This document shows, piece after piece, positions 32,865 to 41,855 of a stretch of DNA of 64,000 nt. Position 1 is the first letter of the stretch. The number at the start of each line of letters is the position of its first letter. Position numbers and translations under genes: made by a program. Source of the stretch: Cladosporium sp. IMV 00045 (taxonomy: Eukaryota; Ascomycota; Dothideomycetes; Cladosporiales; Cladosporiaceae); the NCBI GenBank assembly GCA_001931905.2, contig MSJI02000548.1, positions 1 through 64,000 of the forward strand, given 5' to 3'. The notes beneath the pieces were generated by a model. It ran no database searches, was not told where the DNA came from, and saw only the letters and a list, made by a program, of their open reading frames with translations.

Positions 32865-33437
32865 TGTGTTGTGTTTTCAGCCCATGTTATATAATGTTGG
32901 TATGTGGTGGAATGTGGCGGATGGTTTGTCTGGCTGTTGAAGCGAAACGCGACAACGCGCTGCGCTGCCTGGAGGCTGAAGTCCGGTCCACGCCAAGCAT
33001 TCGTTCACCTCACCCTCTACTTTCACAGCGTCTACGATCCGACCATATCTATTTTCCTCCGTACTAAACAATTTCAGTACTTTGCAAAGCAAGTTTCGAA
33101 ACACAAGTCGAATCTGCTTTTGGAAGATGATTCGCGCAAAGGATCGTTATTTGTGGCAAACCTTTGGCAGATCGCCCCCTTGAACGCTTCATTTCTCGCA
33201 TGAGGTGAGGCGAAGTAGATGTAAAGAGCAGATCAACTTGCAAGAAACATTACCTAACAAAACACACACACGGACTTGATGGGTTGAACGCACGCATCGG
33301 TCGGTCAAGAAGGTAATGATATTAGTACACATACGTACGAGCCATTCTCAAGTGGGGTATCTCATGCTCGGTTGTTTGCTTCAACACTCAATCGCTAACA
33401 AGGATGACTTTCCATTAAGAGCCTCTCTCAGACCAAA
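32865..33437. promoter_or_regulatory. PMS1 upstream region
   Basis: About 570 bp between the PMS1 start and the 3' end of the macrodomain gene (both minus strand). ACGCGA (32947-32952) and ACGCGC (32955-32960) form a close MCB-like pair some 85-95 bp before the PMS1 ATG. No other gene was recognised. Confidence 0.4.
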
Positions 33438-34327
33438 TCAGTCCTCCTTTGCTTTAGTCACCTCAGCCGTGTCGTCTCCGCCGCTGGTCTTGCGCTTTTT
33501 GGCATCAGGCTCCCCAGCATCGGATGGTTCTTGAGATGGGACATCAGGCAGATCTGGTGTCTCACTGTTTTTCGAGCCTGTTGTCTCATCTGCGCCGACT
33601 TCTTCGTCTGGCTTATCAAAACCGGGTGGGAAGAATTGCCTGAGAACAGTCAGCTGCACAATTCTAATACCTCATCCTTTCAAATGTTGCCTTTAACTCA
33701 CGGGATGAACTTCTCATACGCTTTCTCGTCCTTCTCCAAGAAGCTGCAAAAAACGATCCTATCAATCTTCCCGCTCCTCTCCCCATCCGCATCCAACCAC
33801 CCTTTCACAGCCGAAATCGCCGCTTCAGCAGCCTCTTCGCTCGGATAGCCGTACACGCCCGTACTCAGCGCACTGAAAGCGATACTCTTGCAACCATGCT
33901 GTGCCGCAAGATCCAGACTCGTTGTGTAGCAGCTCTGCAGGAGTTGCGTATGCAGACCCTGCTTTTTGGTGGTGCGGTAGACAGGGCCGACGGCGTGGAT
34001 GACTTTCTCGCAGGGCAATTCGTAGGCGCCGGTGATTTTCGCGCTGCCCGTGGCGCAGCCGTCGAGAGCGTCGCATTCTTGGACGAGTTCGGGCCCGGCG
34101 GCTCGGTGGATGGCGCCATCGACTCCGCCGCCGCCTAGGAGAGATTCATTGGCGGCGTTGACGATTGCGTCGGTGCTGAGGCGGGTGATGTCGGTGCGGA
34201 TGAGGGAGATTTTGTCGTTGTATGTGCTTGTCGCATTGGGTTGTGTTGTGTCTGAGGATGAGAGGCGACTGGTTGTGTAGAGGAGTGTGAGGGTGGGAAT
34301 CTCGGTGAGGGAGATTGGAGGAGCCAT
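33438..34327 (-). CDS. Macrodomain (ADP-ribose/O-acetyl-ADP-ribose hydrolase-like) protein
   Basis: MacroD-type macrodomain, 275 aa. Exons 34327-33702 and 33639-33438; intron 33701-33640 (62 nt, GTGAGT..TCAG). Start is the ATG at 34327; the frame upstream has no ATG. DAIVNAANESLLGGGGVDGAIH (about 54-74) contains the Asn pair and the glycine loop that bind ADP-ribose and position the catalytic water; GAYELPCEKVIHAVGP and ALSTGVYGYPSE are the other two ligand loops. MacroD enzymes remove mono-ADP-ribose from acidic residues and deacetylate O-acetyl-ADP-ribose. The second exon adds an acidic tail with the basic cluster DAKKRKTS, a possible nuclear signal. Confidence 0.92.
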
Positions 34328-34806
34328 TGCGAGAGTGAAGAGAGGAAGAGAGGACAAGGACGTTATGTGCTTGCAGAGATTGCTTTCTATAAGAGAAAGC
34401 ACAAGGCAACTTCACTTACACGTGGTAATTGTTTATTACATGAGCTTCAAGCATGACGTTCCCGGTGATACATTTCTGGAAGTGAGGGGCTCTCATCAGT
34501 CGCGCGCGTTTGGTGGCAGGAGCAGCAGCAAGTGTCAATCGCGGGGTTGCTTTGGTGGGCTGGAGCACCGCCACAGAAATCCGTCTCGCTTCTTATCGGG
34601 CTTTCTTTATTGTTTGACTCAGGCCTGCCTCCAGAAAACCACTTTCAATCCTGCGATTGCATTTTTCGCATATACCCGTGAGTGTTACCAAAATCTACCG
34701 GGGCGTACTTGTGAGTCCTCTTCGGTACTTATATCACTACCTCCCACCCTCTCCAACGTTGCTAATCGCAATTCGATCGCTCAGAGGGCAACAAACACCA
34801 ACAACC
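34328..34806. other. Divergent promoter, macrodomain gene / glutaminyl-tRNA synthetase
   Basis: 479 bp between divergent start codons. The last 80 bases are a CT-rich and AC-rich leader typical of highly expressed fungal genes. Nothing else was recognised. Confidence 0.5.
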
Positions 34807-36900
34807 ATGGCGGATCCCAAACCCCAGGACCCCGCGATCGACCCGGCCACCGGCGAGCCGAAGATGTCAAAACGAGCACTCGAGAAGGAGGCCAAGAAGG
34901 CCGCCGCAAAAGCGAAGAAGGAAGCCTCGAAGGGCACAGAGCAGGCCAAACCCGCCGCAAGCAAAGAGCCCGCGGATCCCTTCAAGCAGGGCTGGCTCAA
35001 GGGTGTCTACAACGAGAAGCCGGTCAAGGATGTCTACACTCGATTCCCCCCGGAGCCCAATGGATACCTGCACATCGGCCACGCCAAAGCGATCACGGTC
35101 AACTTCGGTTTTGCGAAGAGCTACGGCGGTGCGTGCAACCTGCGATTCGATGACACCAACCCGGCGAAGGAGGAGGAGCGCTACTTCGAGAGCATCAAGG
35201 AGATGGTCTCATGGCTTGGCTTCAAGCCGCACAAGATTACACACAGCAGCGACGAGTTCGACACACTTTACGACCTGGCAGAGAAGCTGATCACGAAGGG
35301 CAAGGCGTATGTGTGCCACTGCTCGGGTGAGGAGATCAATCAGGGCAGAGGTGGAAAGGAGCATGGCCCGAGGAGTGTTTGCAAGCATTGGGGTAGAGAC
35401 GTTGAAGACAACCTCGAGGACTTCAGATCCATGAGAGACGGGAAGTACAAGGCCGGTCAGGCGCTGCTGAGGATGAAGCAGTATCTGTCTGTCAAGCCTG
35501 AGGAGTACGAGGTCAAAGAAGGCGATTCGGCTGAGGTTAAAAAGGAGAAGGCTAAGCTGAAGAGTCGAGCGGAGAACCCTGCGCTCTGGGATGCGGCGGC
35601 GTACCGCGTCAAGGACGAGAACTACCACCACAAGACTGGCTTGAAATGGAAGATCTACCCTACATATGAGTTTACGCACTGCTTGTGCGATAGCCTCGAG
35701 GGCATCACACACTCACTTTGCACGACTGAATTCGAAACGCTTAGGCCTGCATACAACTGGTTGCTGGAGGCGCTGGACCACAAGGTCCCAGAGTCGGAGG
35801 AGAAGGGACCGATGCAGAGGGAGTATGGTCGTCTCAACGTTGAGGGCACGATCCTCTCAAAGCGGAGAATTGCTATGCTTGTGGAGGGTACCACAGTTGG
35901 TGGAGCGGCGTCGGCCGAATCAATTGCGGACGACGTCGATGCGATCAAGCTGGAGGAGGAGGGAAGCGCTGAGGCTGGTGCCCCTGCAACCACTAGCGGA
36001 ACTGGCCGTAAGATCCCTGGTATCGTTCGCGATTGGGACGACCCTCGTCTCTACACACTTGTGGCTCTCAGGAGGCGTGGTATCCCGCCTGGAGCTCTGA
36101 AGAAGTTCGTGCTCGACCTCGGCGTCACCAAGGCTGGCGCAAACATCATGACCGTCACGCTCGACGCCGTCGTGCGAACTTACCTCGAGCGCACTGTGCC
36201 GCGTCTCATGCTGGTCCTTGACCCCATCAAGGTCACCTTCCAAAACCTGCCCGATGACTTCCTGGAAGAGCGTGACGTGCCTTTCGACCCTAAGGACCCC
36301 GCCAAGGGTACGCACAAGGTGCCATTCACCAAGACAATCTACATCGACCGCGATGATTTCCGCGAAGTAGACGACCCCGATTTCTTCCGCCTGACTCCCG
36401 GTCAGAGTGTCGGCTTGCTCAACGCACAGCACCCCATCCGCGCGGTGAGCTTCTCCAAGGACTCAGCCACCGGAAAGGTGTCAGAGATCCAGGCCGAGTA
36501 CGGCGAGCACGTGCCCGCAGGCAAAGCACGCATCCACTGGGTCGGCGAGAGCGCGGCGCACAAGAGCCCAGTCAAGGCCGAGGCTCGCATTTTCAACTCG
36601 CTATTCAAGACCAACAAGCCTAACGAGTTGGACTGGAAGAACGGCGGGTACTACGACGACGTCAACCCGGACAGCGAGATTATCTACCAGAACGCGATGA
36701 TCGAGTGTGGCTTCCACCACGTCCAGCAGGGCGCGCCGTGGCCCAAAGAGGAGGGCGAGGCGCACGGCACCGTCGACAAGAGCAGTGTGCGTTTCCAGGG
36801 TTTGCGAACGGCTTTCTTTGCGGAGGACAAGGAGAGTACGCCCGAGAAGGTCATTCTCAACCGCATTGTGAGCTTGAGAGAGGATGCTGGAAAGAAATAG
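34807..36900 (+). CDS. GLN4: Glutaminyl-tRNA synthetase, cytosolic
   Basis: Class I synthetase that charges tRNA-Gln with glutamine; intronless, 697 aa. A Lys/Ala-rich N-terminal extension (15-60) replaces the folded appended domain found in yeast Gln4. RFPPEPNGYLHIGHAKA carries the HIGH motif at 89-92, and LRFDDTNPAKEEERYFESI is the typical GlnRS continuation. The KMSKS equivalent is LSKRR at 350-354. Between it and RDWDDPRLYTL (408 onward) lies an extra segment of about 40 residues rich in Ala, Glu, Gly and Ser, absent from the yeast enzyme; it has no splice-like borders and keeps the frame. The C-terminal anticodon-binding barrels are complete. Codon use suggests high expression. Confidence 0.95.
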   Translation: MADPKPQDPAIDPATGEPKMSKRALEKEAKKAAAKAKKEASKGTEQAKPAASKEPADPFKQGWLKGVYNEKPVKDVYTRFPPEPNGYLHIGHAKAITVNFGFAKSYGGACNLRFDDTNPAKEEERYFESIKEMVSWLGFKPHKITHSSDEFDTLYDLAEKLITKGKAYVCHCSGEEINQGRGGKEHGPRSVCKHWGRDVEDNLEDFRSMRDGKYKAGQALLRMKQYLSVKPEEYEVKEGDSAEVKKEKAKLKSRAENPALWDAAAYRVKDENYHHKTGLKWKIYPTYEFTHCLCDSLEGITHSLCTTEFETLRPAYNWLLEALDHKVPESEEKGPMQREYGRLNVEGTILSKRRIAMLVEGTTVGGAASAESIADDVDAIKLEEEGSAEAGAPATTSGTGRKIPGIVRDWDDPRLYTLVALRRRGIPPGALKKFVLDLGVTKAGANIMTVTLDAVVRTYLERTVPRLMLVLDPIKVTFQNLPDDFLEERDVPFDPKDPAKGTHKVPFTKTIYIDRDDFREVDDPDFFRLTPGQSVGLLNAQHPIRAVSFSKDSATGKVSEIQAEYGEHVPAGKARIHWVGESAAHKSPVKAEARIFNSLFKTNKPNELDWKNGGYYDDVNPDSEIIYQNAMIECGFHHVQQGAPWPKEEGEAHGTVDKSSVRFQGLRTAFFAEDKESTPEKVILNRIVSLREDAGKK

Positions 36901-37406
36901 AGAGTTTCAGTAATACTCGGAAATGCTTGATGAGTGAATGGATGGATGGTTTGGGAGCGCGGAGTCGGGTTTTGGTGTTTGAGATATCCAGCTTGAATGG
37001 ATCTGAGAGTCAAACTTGAGGTTTTGATGATTGATCAGTTCAACGGCAATGAGCCATCATTTCCCCACAGGCCAATGGCAAAAATTGACTTGATTATACA
37101 TTTTCCCCATCATGATCACTGAGAAGTGTCGAGAGTTTAACCTCTCACAGCCCTACAGAAAAAAAAATGCCGAGGTCATGCGTTATCGCGAACTTCTTCC
37201 ACCGGCCAAGGGTCTTATCGAGAGCCATCGAGGTCGATCGTCATCGCCGCAACTCTCTCTGCCCACCTCAAAACATTCACGTCCTGTCCCTTCCATCGAA
37301 CCGTGTTGATCTCCATGTCCATGTATCTTTGAATGCACCTCTCATTTCATACCAGTACATGTAGTTTCGTTGTCAAAACATCAAAACACCTAAACATCAA
37401 CACACC
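36901..37406. other. Intergenic
   Basis: 3' flank of the tRNA synthetase gene and upstream region of the next plus-strand gene. An A9 run is near 37160. No gene was recognised. Confidence 0.5.
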
Positions 37407-38279
37407 ATGTCCCCCAACAACCAAACCCTAACCCTCCTCACCATCCCTCCCGAAATCCGCAACGTGATCTACGCGTACATCTTCGTCCCGCCCGTGAACG
37501 ACGCGATCCCAAAACGCCTGCTAGAAACCGACTCCTGCCCCCTCGCAAAGGCCCTCCTCAACGACGACTCCGACCCCTGCGATCCACCCAATACCCCAAA
37601 GCATCAACCCTCAGAATCCTCCACCCGCCTCTCCCCCCTCCTAACCTGCCGCCTCATCCACCACGAAGCCCAACTCCTCGCCCTCAGCACGACGCCCTTC
37701 CACCTGCGCTCCCCGCTCGCCCTACCCGAGAATTTCACCCTACACGCGCGCTGTCTCTCGCCATCGAAACTCAGCGCGCTCAAACACCTCACGCTCACGG
37801 CACGCATAACGCAACTGCGCGCTCTGAACGAAACCTGGGCCGGCCGGCCCTTCGGACAAGCAGATTTGCAGCTCGAGACGCTGACGCTCGTGCCGCGCCG
37901 TCCAGACGCGGGAGGCACGGCCTGGGCGGAGGTCGCGGAGCTGGACCAGTGTCATACGCTGGCGCATGTGCTGGCCGAGACGCTTAAGGTTCTGGGCGGG
38001 GTGGAGGAGGTGAGGGTGGTGAATCGGGAGTGCTTTGGGGAGGCGGTTTGGAGGTTGGCGTATAGGCATTTGGTGCTGAAGGTGTGGAGGTGGGGTGGGC
38101 GGAATTGTGGTGTTAGGGTGGAGTGTGAGGGGGAGGGGGAGGGGGCGTGGTTTAGGGCGTTTTTGGGACGGGCGGGGATGGAGGGTGGTGCGGAGAGGGG
38201 GAGGGATGTGGCTGTTGAGGCTTGTAGGTTGTTGGGCGTGGAGGGGGTGAGTTTGGGTGTTGTTGCTGGTATGCCGTGA
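37407..38279 (+). CDS. F-box-like fungal hypothetical protein
   Basis: Intronless, 290 aa. It begins with LLTIPPEIRNVIYAYIF, the signature of a large fungal family of F-box-like (2EXR-type) proteins, followed by LLTCRLIHHEAQLLAL, the second helix of that module. The rest has no recognised domain. Proteins of this family are numerous in filamentous fungi; a role as substrate adaptor is inferred only. The sequence is extreme in skew: 37621-37680 has 35 C and 6 G, 38101-38160 has 36 G and 2 C, so the second half is Gly/Glu/Arg/Val-rich. The frame nevertheless stays open to the stop. Confidence 0.7.
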   Translation: MSPNNQTLTLLTIPPEIRNVIYAYIFVPPVNDAIPKRLLETDSCPLAKALLNDDSDPCDPPNTPKHQPSESSTRLSPLLTCRLIHHEAQLLALSTTPFHLRSPLALPENFTLHARCLSPSKLSALKHLTLTARITQLRALNETWAGRPFGQADLQLETLTLVPRRPDAGGTAWAEVAELDQCHTLAHVLAETLKVLGGVEEVRVVNRECFGEAVWRLAYRHLVLKVWRWGGRNCGVRVECEGEGEGAWFRAFLGRAGMEGGAERGRDVAVEACRLLGVEGVSLGVVAGMP

Positions 38280-38541
38280 TTTGACTGGGGTTGAGAGGGG
38301 GCTTTTTTGCTTTGAATTCTTTTGTTCTTGGTTGTTGTCTTGCCTGGTAAATGAGATTATACAGATTAGAAGAAGAGAAACAGACACTGTGCAATCGTTG
38401 CTCCCGCTGAGGAAAAAGACAAAACGCCGGATACCAACAAATCCATCAAGTATACCCTCCAGAGAAGCTTTCACGCTTTCCGACTGGATATCCTCCAGTC
38501 AAGCATGGCCCGTCCAGTCATCAAGACAGGACCACCACCTC

Positions 38542-39012
38542 CTACCTCTTCCTCTGCGCCCCCCTCACCAACAACCCACCCACCACACCCGCCGCAACAG
38601 CCAAACCACCCACAATCGCGACGCCAAACAAGCCCTCCTTCTGGACCTTATCCTCGATCAAATCCCTCAAACTCTGCGCCTGCAAATTCCCCTCCTCGAG
38701 CTCGAGCAAGCTGTCATTGTATCGCCTGGCCTCCGCGTAGTTGCCCAGCTTGTAGTGGCCCAGCGCGAGGTAGTAGAGGCACTCGCGCCGGCGGTCCGGG
38801 CTCTGGCGGAAAATGTCGCTCAGCAGCTGCACGCCCAGCTGCTGCTCGTCGCGCTTGTTGGATTTGATCAGGCCCCAGGCGTAGTTGAATTTTGTCTGGA
38901 GGGAGGGGTACGGGTCTTCTTTTTCGTATTGCGAGCGCAGCACGGCGAGTTCGGCGGGTTTCAGGGCGGACTCGGCGTCGGCGGCGTCTGGGAGGCGGAG
39001 GGTGTTAGACAT
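38542..39012 (-). CDS. FIS1: Fis1, mitochondrial fission protein
   Basis: Tail-anchored outer-membrane protein that recruits the dynamin Dnm1 through adaptors to divide mitochondria and peroxisomes. Intronless, 156 aa, normal for the family. The TPR-like bundle includes [46 protein letters not shown] (concave face) and [11 protein letters not shown]. The C-terminal helix [20 protein letters not shown] followed by RKR is the tail anchor. It is divergent from SPC24, with 397 bp between the ATGs. Confidence 0.95.
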   Translation of the reverse strand: MSNTLRLPDAADAESALKPAELAVLRSQYEKEDPYPSLQTKFNYAWGLIKSNKRDEQQLGVQLLSDIFRQSPDRRRECLYYLALGHYKLGNYAEARRYNDSLLELEEGNLQAQSLRDLIEDKVQKEGLFGVAIVGGLAVAAGVVGGLLVRGAQRKR

Positions 39013-39409
39013 GGCTTTGCTTTGTGTTGATGGCGGGTTGGGATTCTTGGGGAGAGTTGGAGTGCTGTGCGACTGTTTGCGGTTGGGAGGGCTTACAGGG
39101 TAGTCTGTCAGAAGGCATGGTCAAGTGTGTTGTGTTTAGTGTTGTTCACGTGGTGTTATGTGCTGGAAACAAATGTCCTTCACTACTACCTGCTGCTACT
39201 GCTGCCGCCTTCAAAGCCAGAGCCAGGTCGAGTCCAACGTCATGCCTCAAGCCTCGGCTGCGTCCGCGTGGTGAAGATCGGCTAGTCTGGATTTGGAAAT
39301 CCGTTTGTTTCGACTTGGATAAACACCAGACGAGAGAGTCGACGACATACAACATCAGACAAGGGATCACCACCACACTTGCGCGAACACGCGCACCAAC
39401 ACAGCCAAA
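39013..39409. promoter_or_regulatory. Divergent promoter, FIS1 / SPC24
   Basis: 397 bp shared upstream region. An MCB-like ACGCGC at 39389-39394 lies about 20 bp before the SPC24 ATG, so it is more likely leader sequence than promoter. No other feature was recognised. Confidence 0.4.
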
Positions 39410-40154
39410 ATGGTTCTCTTCGACGAAGACCCCGTCACCGTACGTGCCAAAACCAACACCACCACCACCAATCCCCACCAACTAACCAACCACCCTCCCA
39501 GCTCATCTCCGAAACCACCAACCAATTCCACATCGCGCCCGACAAAGACAGCCTAACACGCATCTCGTCCTCGCTCTCCGCGCTGGGCTCCAACCGCTCC
39601 TCGCGCCTGGCCGCGCAGCAGAACGCGCTCAAATCCCTCTCGCGCCGCCTCAACAACCTGCACGCGCAGCACGAGTACGAAGAGAACCGCCACGACGCCG
39701 GCAAGCACGCGAGCGAAATTCTGGCGCTGGACGCAGAGAAGTTCCGCGTCGCAAAGAGCGCGTATGATGTTGAAGTCGAGGGTGAGAGGCTCGAGGGCGA
39801 GCTGGCGGGGCTGAAGGCTCAGTTGGATACGCTGGAGAGGGAGGGCGTGGAGGGTGGGAGGAGGGGGAATACGGATGAGGGGGATGAGGTTTTGTATGTT
39901 TCTTCTTCTTCTTGTCCTTTCTTTTTCTTTTGAGATGATTTGCTGGAGGTACGATATGCTGACTACGTGCGTGTTCCAGGCTCAAACTTCAGGTTTATCG
40001 CTCGCTGGGGATCGACGTGTCGCAGGACAGCAACACGGGCGTCTTCAACCGCGCGGTCATCAGGAATCCGGCGAAGGGTGATGTTAATGTGGTGAATGTG
40101 GACGGCAAGGTCGATCGGAAGTTTTATGCGAATACGTTCTGGGAGAGCCTTTGA
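39410..40154 (+). CDS. SPC24: Spc24, Ndc80 complex subunit
   Basis: Kinetochore protein; with Spc25 it forms the inner globular end of the Ndc80 complex that docks on CENP-T/Mis12. Three exons: 39410-39439 (only ten codons, MVLFDEDPVT), 39502-39893, 39980-40154, giving 198 aa. Introns are 62 nt (GTACGT, branch ACTAAC) and 86 nt (GTATGT..CCAG). The middle is coiled coil (SLSRRLNNLHAQHEYEENRH; GERLEGELAGLKAQLDTLE). The C-terminal globular part LKLQVYRSLGIDV...FNRAVIRNPAKGDVNVV and FYANTFWESL is typical of Spc24. The phases join cleanly (0 and 2). Confidence 0.92.
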
Positions 40155-40432
40155 TGGAAGGCACAGTCTGATCTTGGATATTACGGCTTGGGGGTGGACT
40201 GGCGTTTGGTGCTTTTTAGGGATACCCAAGGGTGTGGCTTTATACCTGTGTTTACGATGATGGAATTACAAAGACCTCCGGGCTTCTTCAATTTGATGTC
40301 TCCGAGCGCTGCAACGAGTCACACTCACTGTTTCTCCATGTTGACGGCCACTTTAAACGTCAAGAGTCATGATATTTCGTTTCTACATGTCTAATCGAGG
40401 GGGAGTATCTCCAACCCAACCACCCAACTCCT

Positions 40433-41329
40433 TCACTCCCCACCCACCGAATGGGTAGGAATAGGATTAGCCGGCCCATCCCCATCCTCACAACCATCCC
40501 TCCTCCTCAAATCCTCCCTATACTCCTCCCACAACTCCCCCACCCTCCTCCCACCACAACACTCCCCAAAAACCCTCTCCTCCTCATACGCCCCTTCCCT
40601 CAACCGCGCATTCAACCCCCTCACCGTCCCCTCCCCAAACCTCCCCTCCAACCACTCCAGAAAATACCCCGTCTTCTGATACCCGCCATCCCACTCCCCA
40701 GCAGCCTCCTGCTTCCAATGCGCTGCCCCCAGCCCCGCTCGCAGGCGCACCCAGTCCGCTATGCCCTCGATCAAACCCCCCGGGCAGGTTCCGCCCGCGC
40801 TCCATTGAAAGCAATGCACGAGCTCGTGGCAAATCACCCCCAGCAGCTCGCGCCGCTTGTCGCTGCCGCGCGCGCATTTGACGATGTACGACGCGCTGAG
40901 GTTGATTTCTTTGTGGTCGTCGTCGAGCTCGGAGCCCGTCGTGTAGGCTACGCCCGGGAAGGGGCGGATGATCAAGGTCACGCTGCGGGTTCCGGGGCGG
41001 TGAGTCTTGGTTGCGGCTTCGATGCTGCTGGGGTTGGAGGAGGAAGACGGTTCCGTGGGAGAGTCGTAGAGCAAGTTGAGAACGTTCTGCACTTGCGTTT
41101 CCAGGTCTTCGTTGCCGTGGATGTGCGAGAGGAAGATGGAGGCGCCTTCGTGCGCGAGGTCGTGGATGGAGAGGCGGAGGAGGGGGGTGGGGAATTTGTG
41201 TTTACGGGTTATGGGGAAGGTGGTCGCGGTGGGTGACTGTTCTTTGGGTTGTTGCTGTGGTGGTGGGATGGCGGGCGACATGGTTTGGTTTTGGAAGTAG
41301 ATTGGGGTGCTGGAGGATTGGGCGGTCAT
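40433..41329 (-). CDS. Basic secretory protein (BSP)-like putative metalloprotease
   Basis: Intronless, 298 aa. The core matches the plant/fungal basic-secretory-protein family: LLRLSIHDLAHEGASIFL, then LLGVICHELVHCFQW with the HExxH-like zinc motif HELVH at 168-172, and PGGLIEGIADWVRLRAG, where E188 or D192 could supply the third ligand. These proteins are gluzincin-like peptidases of unknown substrate. There is no N-terminal signal peptide; the first 45 residues are Gln/Pro/Ser-rich, so it may be cytosolic or leave by another route. It could start at Met17. The coding strand is C-rich at its 5' side and G-rich at its 3' side. Confidence 0.85.
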   Translation of the reverse strand: MTAQSSSTPIYFQNQTMSPAIPPPQQQPKEQSPTATTFPITRKHKFPTPLLRLSIHDLAHEGASIFLSHIHGNEDLETQVQNVLNLLYDSPTEPSSSSNPSSIEAATKTHRPGTRSVTLIIRPFPGVAYTTGSELDDDHKEINLSASYIVKCARGSDKRRELLGVICHELVHCFQWSAGGTCPGGLIEGIADWVRLRAGLGAAHWKQEAAGEWDGGYQKTGYFLEWLEGRFGEGTVRGLNARLREGAYEEERVFGECCGGRRVGELWEEYREDLRRRDGCEDGDGPANPIPTHSVGGE

Positions 41330-41855
41330 GGCCTGCAGAGTAGCTGGGGAGAGTCTTTCCGTGGTCTTTATGTATTTCTTTGAGGCTTGCTGGTGGTGTA
41401 CAAGGAATGTGAGTCACGTTCAAAAGAAAGGGTGGTGTATTGTTGATGTGAGGTCTCGATGGAGACCAATCGTTCAGCTGAAGTGGCGTTCTGGAGCGGG
41501 AAGTGGCGACGCAAGGCTGGACGGGACAGCTTCACAGCATGATGATATGTGATCTTCTGTCTTGATTGCACTGACTACACATATGATCTGATACTAACTA
41601 CGTGTTCAATGTACTCTACGAAGCTAATGTGTCACTGTCCCAATCGTACTACGCCCTTCCAACTAATAAGAAAGTTATACCATGCCCAAAAAAAAAAAAA
41701 ACAAACCGCCATCGCTGCAAAATATATAAGAAAAAGTCCGACGAAACCAACAGCCGATTGCCACCAAGTCCATCGTTGTCATTGCCATGATGCGCCCTCG
41801 TCTATTCATAAAACAGCTCAGAAGAACGCTTCCAGGCTGAGTGTAACGGCGTTGC
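41330..41855. other. Intergenic
   Basis: Upstream of the BSP-like gene and downstream of the next minus-strand gene. An A14 run is at 41688-41701. No gene was recognised. Confidence 0.5.

Noticed and set aside
40451..41236. 261-codon plus-strand frame opposite the BSP-like gene
   Set aside because: Pro-rich then Gly/Val-rich, following the C-to-G skew only; the minus strand carries HELVH.
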